Source: Candidatus Methylomirabilota bacterium (GTDB lineage: Bacteria > Methylomirabilota > Methylomirabilia > Methylomirabilales > 2-02-FULL-66-22). Taken from it: DNA of 5,042 nucleotides. The notes beneath the pieces are model-generated. The model made no database searches. It saw only the letters and a program-made list of their open reading frames with translations, and was not told the origin of the DNA. The stretch is from positions 1 to 5,042 of the forward strand of contig JACQXP010000019.1 of assembly GCA_016208645.1 (NCBI GenBank). The letters run 5' to 3'. Positions 4,826-5,042 of this stretch are shown here, piece by piece; positions within the stretch are counted from its first letter, which is position 1; every line of letters begins with the position of its first letter. A program made the translations under genes and the position numbers.

Positions 4826-5042
4826 ACGAGGCGAATCGAATCGCGAATGCCCGGGCTGAGATCGAGGCGTCTGAGGAGGCGCTCTCGGCGGCAGAGGCCC
4901 TTTTGGGGAGCGGCTTGCTGCGGAGTGCGGTTTCCCGGCTTTACTACGGGATGCTCCACTTGGTGCGAGCGCTGGTGGTCAGTCGCGGTTTCGATCCCCG
5001 CACGCATGAAGGCGTGGAAACCCTGTTCGCCCTGCACTTCGT
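4822..5042 (+). CDS. HEPN-domain protein, probable toxin partner of the MNT (3' truncated by the window)
   Basis: The start is GTG 4822, which shares GTGA with the stop of the MNT gene; GAGGGG (4808-4813) lies eight bases upstream. Seventy-three complete codons are visible before the window ends, about half of a typical HEPN protein. Helix 1 is rich in Ala and Glu (ANARAEIEASEEALSAAEALL). The diagnostic core is SRLYYGMLHLVRALV (38-52), equivalent to the common SRxYYAxxHxxxAL. It is followed by SRGFDPRTHEGVETLF (54-69) and LHF. H62 in THEGV is a conserved family position. The C-terminal part, where HEPN ribonucleases often carry the RxxxxH active site, is outside, so RNase activity cannot be judged. 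Known HEPN partners of MNTs are RNases or cap the antitoxin pair; the toxin role here is inferred from domain and gene order. Confidence 0.85.
   Translation, partial: MNEANRIANARAEIEASEEALSAAEALLGSGLLRSAVSRLYYGMLHLVRALVVSRGFDPRTHEGVETLFALHF

Noticed and set aside
1..5042. tRNA or rRNA genes
   Set aside because: Reading both strands, I saw no tRNA T-arm/acceptor pattern or rRNA-like conserved segment in the non-coding gaps.

Overview
This is a GC-rich bacterial chromosomal window with dense genes and third codon positions dominated by G and C. It probably comes from an uncultivated lineage. The gene families and base composition would fit Methylomirabilota/Rokubacteria-like or Chloroflexota-like genomes, but that is inference, because no marker gene in the window settles the taxonomy.

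Left part (2-370): the 3' end of a GTPase of the DRG/Obg type. It enters at the very start of the window with its NKxD guanine-recognition motif, followed by an SAxTG-like motif and a C-terminal TGS domain. The 226-bp gap after it holds a relic of a short CGCCAAGA tandem repeat and then a very good sigma70-type promoter (TTGACC, 17 bp, TATATT). A predicted stem-loop lies at the presumed transcript start, and a strong ribosome binding site follows.

Central operon (597-3424, + strand): three genes run in one direction. The first encodes an 85-residue cysteine-rich protein of unknown function. Nine bases later comes a radical SAM enzyme with an N-terminal zinc-ribbon-like pair of CxxC motifs, a second cysteine cluster and a CxxxCxxC [4Fe-4S] motif. 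After a 62-bp gap comes a 455-residue FAD-dependent dehydrogenase of the COG2509 type. Together they look like a redox or radical-chemistry module whose substrate is unknown. The small cysteine-rich protein could be a metal-binding partner or, less likely, a substrate.

Convergent junction (3425-3642): non-coding. It holds two REP-like elements in opposite orientation (CTCTCCC/GGGAGAG hairpins, each with a GGTGAGGG tail) and an exact 18-bp direct repeat with 40-bp period. It lies where the operon meets an alpha/beta hydrolase gene coming from the other strand.

Right part (3643-5042): the alpha/beta hydrolase (- strand) is divergent from a two-gene unit encoding a minimal nucleotidyltransferase (MNT) and a HEPN-domain protein. 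These two overlap by four bases (GTGA), as expected for an MNT/HEPN toxin-antitoxin-like pair; the HEPN gene runs off the window. Only 40 bp separate the two divergent start codons, and a dyad (GTGAT-N5-ATCAC) sits between them.
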